Translations under genes and position numbers: made by a program | DNA from: Bacillus sp. FJAT-50079 | GTDB taxonomy: Bacteria > Bacillota > Bacilli > Bacillales > Bacillaceae_C | Length of the DNA: 64,000 bases | Assembly (NCBI RefSeq): GCF_018343515.1 | Contig: NZ_JAGYPD010000005.1 | Span: 124,001-188,000, forward strand | Reading direction: 5' to 3' | The notes under the pieces: generated by a model | Told to the model about the DNA's origin: nothing | The model's database searches: none | The model's input: only the letters and a program-made list of their open reading frames with translations | In this document: in pieces, positions 62,557-64,000 of the stretch | Numbering within the stretch: the first letter of the stretch is position 1 | Layout of the letters: each line of letters begins with the position of its first letter

Positions 62557-63720
62557 ATGGATCATTTTACTTTTTGGAATCCGACGAAATTAATTTTCGG
62601 AGAAGGGCAAGGAGAGCAATTTAAAACAGAAATACCGAAGTATGGAAAACGAGTGCTACTTGTTTATGGTGGCGGCAGTATTAAGAAAAATGGATTGTAT
62701 GATCAAGTTATAAACAATTTAAAAGAGATAAATGCTGATATTTTTGAGCTTTCAGGAGTCGAACCAAATCCGCGCTTATCAACAGTACATAAAGGCGTCG
62801 CCATTTGTAAGCAAGAAAGCATTGATTTTATTTTAGCCGTCGGCGGTGGCAGTGTCATTGACTGCACAAAAGCAATTGCGGCTGGTGCAAAATTTGATGG
62901 CGATCCATGGGATTTTGTTATGAAAAAGGAAGTGGCCACCGATGCGCTTCCGTTTGGAACGATTTTAACACTTGCCGCTACGGGGTCTGAGATGAATGCT
63001 AACTCGGTCATTACGAACTGGGAAACAAAAGAAAAGCATGGTTGGAGCAGCCCTGCTGTCTTTCCGAAGTTTTCAATTCTGGATCCTGTCAACACATTTA
63101 CAGTCCCTAAAAATCAGACAATCTATGGAATTGTAGACATAATGTCACATGTATTCGAACATTATTTTCATCAAACTAAAAATACCCCATTGCAAGACCG
63201 AATGTGTGAATCAGTCTTATTAACGGTAATAGAAACCGCGCCAAAACTATTAGCTGATCTTGAAAATTATGAATATCGTGAAACGATTTTGTATTGTGGA
63301 ACGATGGCTTTAAACGGAATTTTAAATATGGGCTACCGCGGTGATTGGGCAACACATAATATTGAACACGCTGTTTCAGCGGTATATGATATTCCTCATG
63401 GCGGAGGGCTGGCAATTCTATTTCCAAACTGGATGAAGTATAATCTCCATGTGAATCCAGCACGCTTTAAAAAGCTTGCAGTCAATGTGTTTGGAGTTGA
63501 TCCAACAGGCAAATCGGATGAAGAAGCCGGATTAGAAGGTATTGAAAAGCTTCGCGAGTTCTGGAATAGCATTGGTGCTCCATCAACATTATCCGACTAC
63601 GATATTGATGATAGCAAACTCGAAGAAATGGCTGATAAAGCAGTCGTCCATGGAGATTTTGGTAACTTTACAAAATTAAACCGTGAAGATGTTCTCGCTA
63701 TTTATAAGTCATCATTATAA
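62557..63720 (+). CDS. Iron-containing alcohol dehydrogenase, YugJ/BdhA type (387 aa)
   Basis: Group III (iron-type) dehydrogenase: [67 protein letters not shown], and metal ligands in [33 protein letters not shown]. This wording matches NADPH-dependent butanol dehydrogenases (YugJ/YugK). It probably reduces aldehydes during overflow metabolism. ATG 62557 ([11 protein letters not shown]) after GGAGG is preferred over TTG 62551. Confidence 0.9.
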   Translation: MDHFTFWNPTKLIFGEGQGEQFKTEIPKYGKRVLLVYGGGSIKKNGLYDQVINNLKEINADIFELSGVEPNPRLSTVHKGVAICKQESIDFILAVGGGSVIDCTKAIAAGAKFDGDPWDFVMKKEVATDALPFGTILTLAATGSEMNANSVITNWETKEKHGWSSPAVFPKFSILDPVNTFTVPKNQTIYGIVDIMSHVFEHYFHQTKNTPLQDRMCESVLLTVIETAPKLLADLENYEYRETILYCGTMALNGILNMGYRGDWATHNIEHAVSAVYDIPHGGGLAILFPNWMKYNLHVNPARFKKLAVNVFGVDPTGKSDEEAGLEGIEKLREFWNSIGAPSTLSDYDIDDSKLEEMADKAVVHGDFGNFTKLNREDVLAIYKSSL

Positions 63721-63724
63721 TAAG

Positions 63725-63840
63725 AAAAGCGCAAGCGCCCGTTTAGCGACGTAACAAAAAGTTGGTGCTTTGACGTGGCCGATCCTCAAAGGAAACACGG
63801 CGAAGCATGAAGTTTGCTAGTCGCTGGGCGGCTGGGCTAG
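63725..63840. repeat. Dispersed GC-rich repeat element
   Basis: Starts with the same 27 bp as the fragment at 20860 (GCGCAAGCGCCC, GTTTAGCGACG) and ends with GTCGCTGGGCGGCTGGGCT. The two ends form an imperfect inverted repeat, so the transcript could fold into one long hairpin. This type of non-coding element recurs in Bacillaceae intergenic regions. No gene inside. Confidence 0.65.
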
Positions 63841-63871
63841 ACAAGAATATTCTTCCTCTTTATTAAAAATC

Positions 63872-63911
63872 ATGAAAAAAAACCTGAGATATAACGACTC
63901 AGGTTTTTTTA
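63872..63911. terminator. Bidirectional terminator
   Basis: Stem AAAAAACCTGAG / CTCAGGTTTTTT with a 9-nt loop, between the dehydrogenase and the minus-strand gene at the window edge. Confidence 0.85.
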
Positions 63912-63966
63912 AATCGAGTTCTAACTAATATAATTCCCAACTAGTTAATTGCACAACCTCATTCTT

Positions 63967-64000
63967 TCACTTCAATCTGATGTTCCTCATGTTCATGCAA
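63967..64000 (-). CDS. 3' end of a gene cut by the window edge
   Basis: Minus-strand frame ending LHEHEEHQIEVKE and TGA. The His/Glu-rich tail could belong to a metal-related protein, but eleven codons are too few to identify it. It is followed by the terminator at 63872-63911. Confidence 0.4.
   Translation of the reverse strand, partial: CMNMRNIRLK

Overview
The window reads as chromosomal DNA of a low-GC, endospore-forming member of the Bacillaceae. Evidence: a SspL-type spore protein, a SAM-I riboswitch, a GlcT/ptsG antitermination unit, a cre-like site, a HisZ-dependent short HisG, the order hom-thrC-thrB, and ABC operons matching ytrA-type and yhcEFGHI loci. No species can be named from sequence alone. 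I see no prophage, transposase, rRNA operon or CRISPR array.

Layout. 0-2.6 kb: small spore and membrane proteins, a cupin and a tRNA-Arg. 2.6-6.6 kb: an aldehyde dehydrogenase and a GntR-controlled ABC exporter. 6.6-13.5 kb: a small alarmone synthetase, ptsG, glcT and pabC-pabA-pabB, all on the minus strand. 13.6-16.9 kb: an endonuclease, an RsbR-like STAS protein and a YfmL-type helicase. 17-23.4 kb: a sugar ABC importer with a GH35 beta-galactosidase, under a divergent AraC regulator. 23.6-28.6 kb: an MBL-fold hydrolase, a 52-bp tandem array, an amidase, a half-length MFS protein and a membrane-anchored FAD oxidase. 28.7-32.4 kb: a PadR/DUF2812 pair, then a sigma factor - PadR-like - FtsW/RodA-like - VanZ cluster. 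32.5-40.6 kb: a soluble chemoreceptor, a SAM-riboswitch operon (SsuABC-like transporter plus AcsA-like ligase), a Cys/Met-metabolism PLP enzyme and a zinc dehydrogenase. 40.7-48.4 kb: a broken lipoprotein gene and the his operon. 48.5-58.1 kb: an opp operon and yhcEFGHI. 59-64 kb: threonine biosynthesis and an iron-type alcohol dehydrogenase.

Most striking observations. The his operon (hisZ-G-D-C-B-A-F-IE) has no hisH. The place between hisB and hisA where hisH normally lies holds seven copies of an exact 21-bp repeat. HisF also has altered ammonia-gate residues. Separately, the PabA-like glutaminase subunit has lost its catalytic Cys and His (Ser79, Gln168). Two glutamine-amidotransferase steps in one window thus appear missing or inactive, which suggests direct ammonia use or replacement genes elsewhere. 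Other candidates are the sigma/PadR/FtsW/VanZ cluster, the riboswitch-controlled transporter-ligase operon, an RsbR paralogue with both phosphorylation sites replaced, and several clear operator palindromes.
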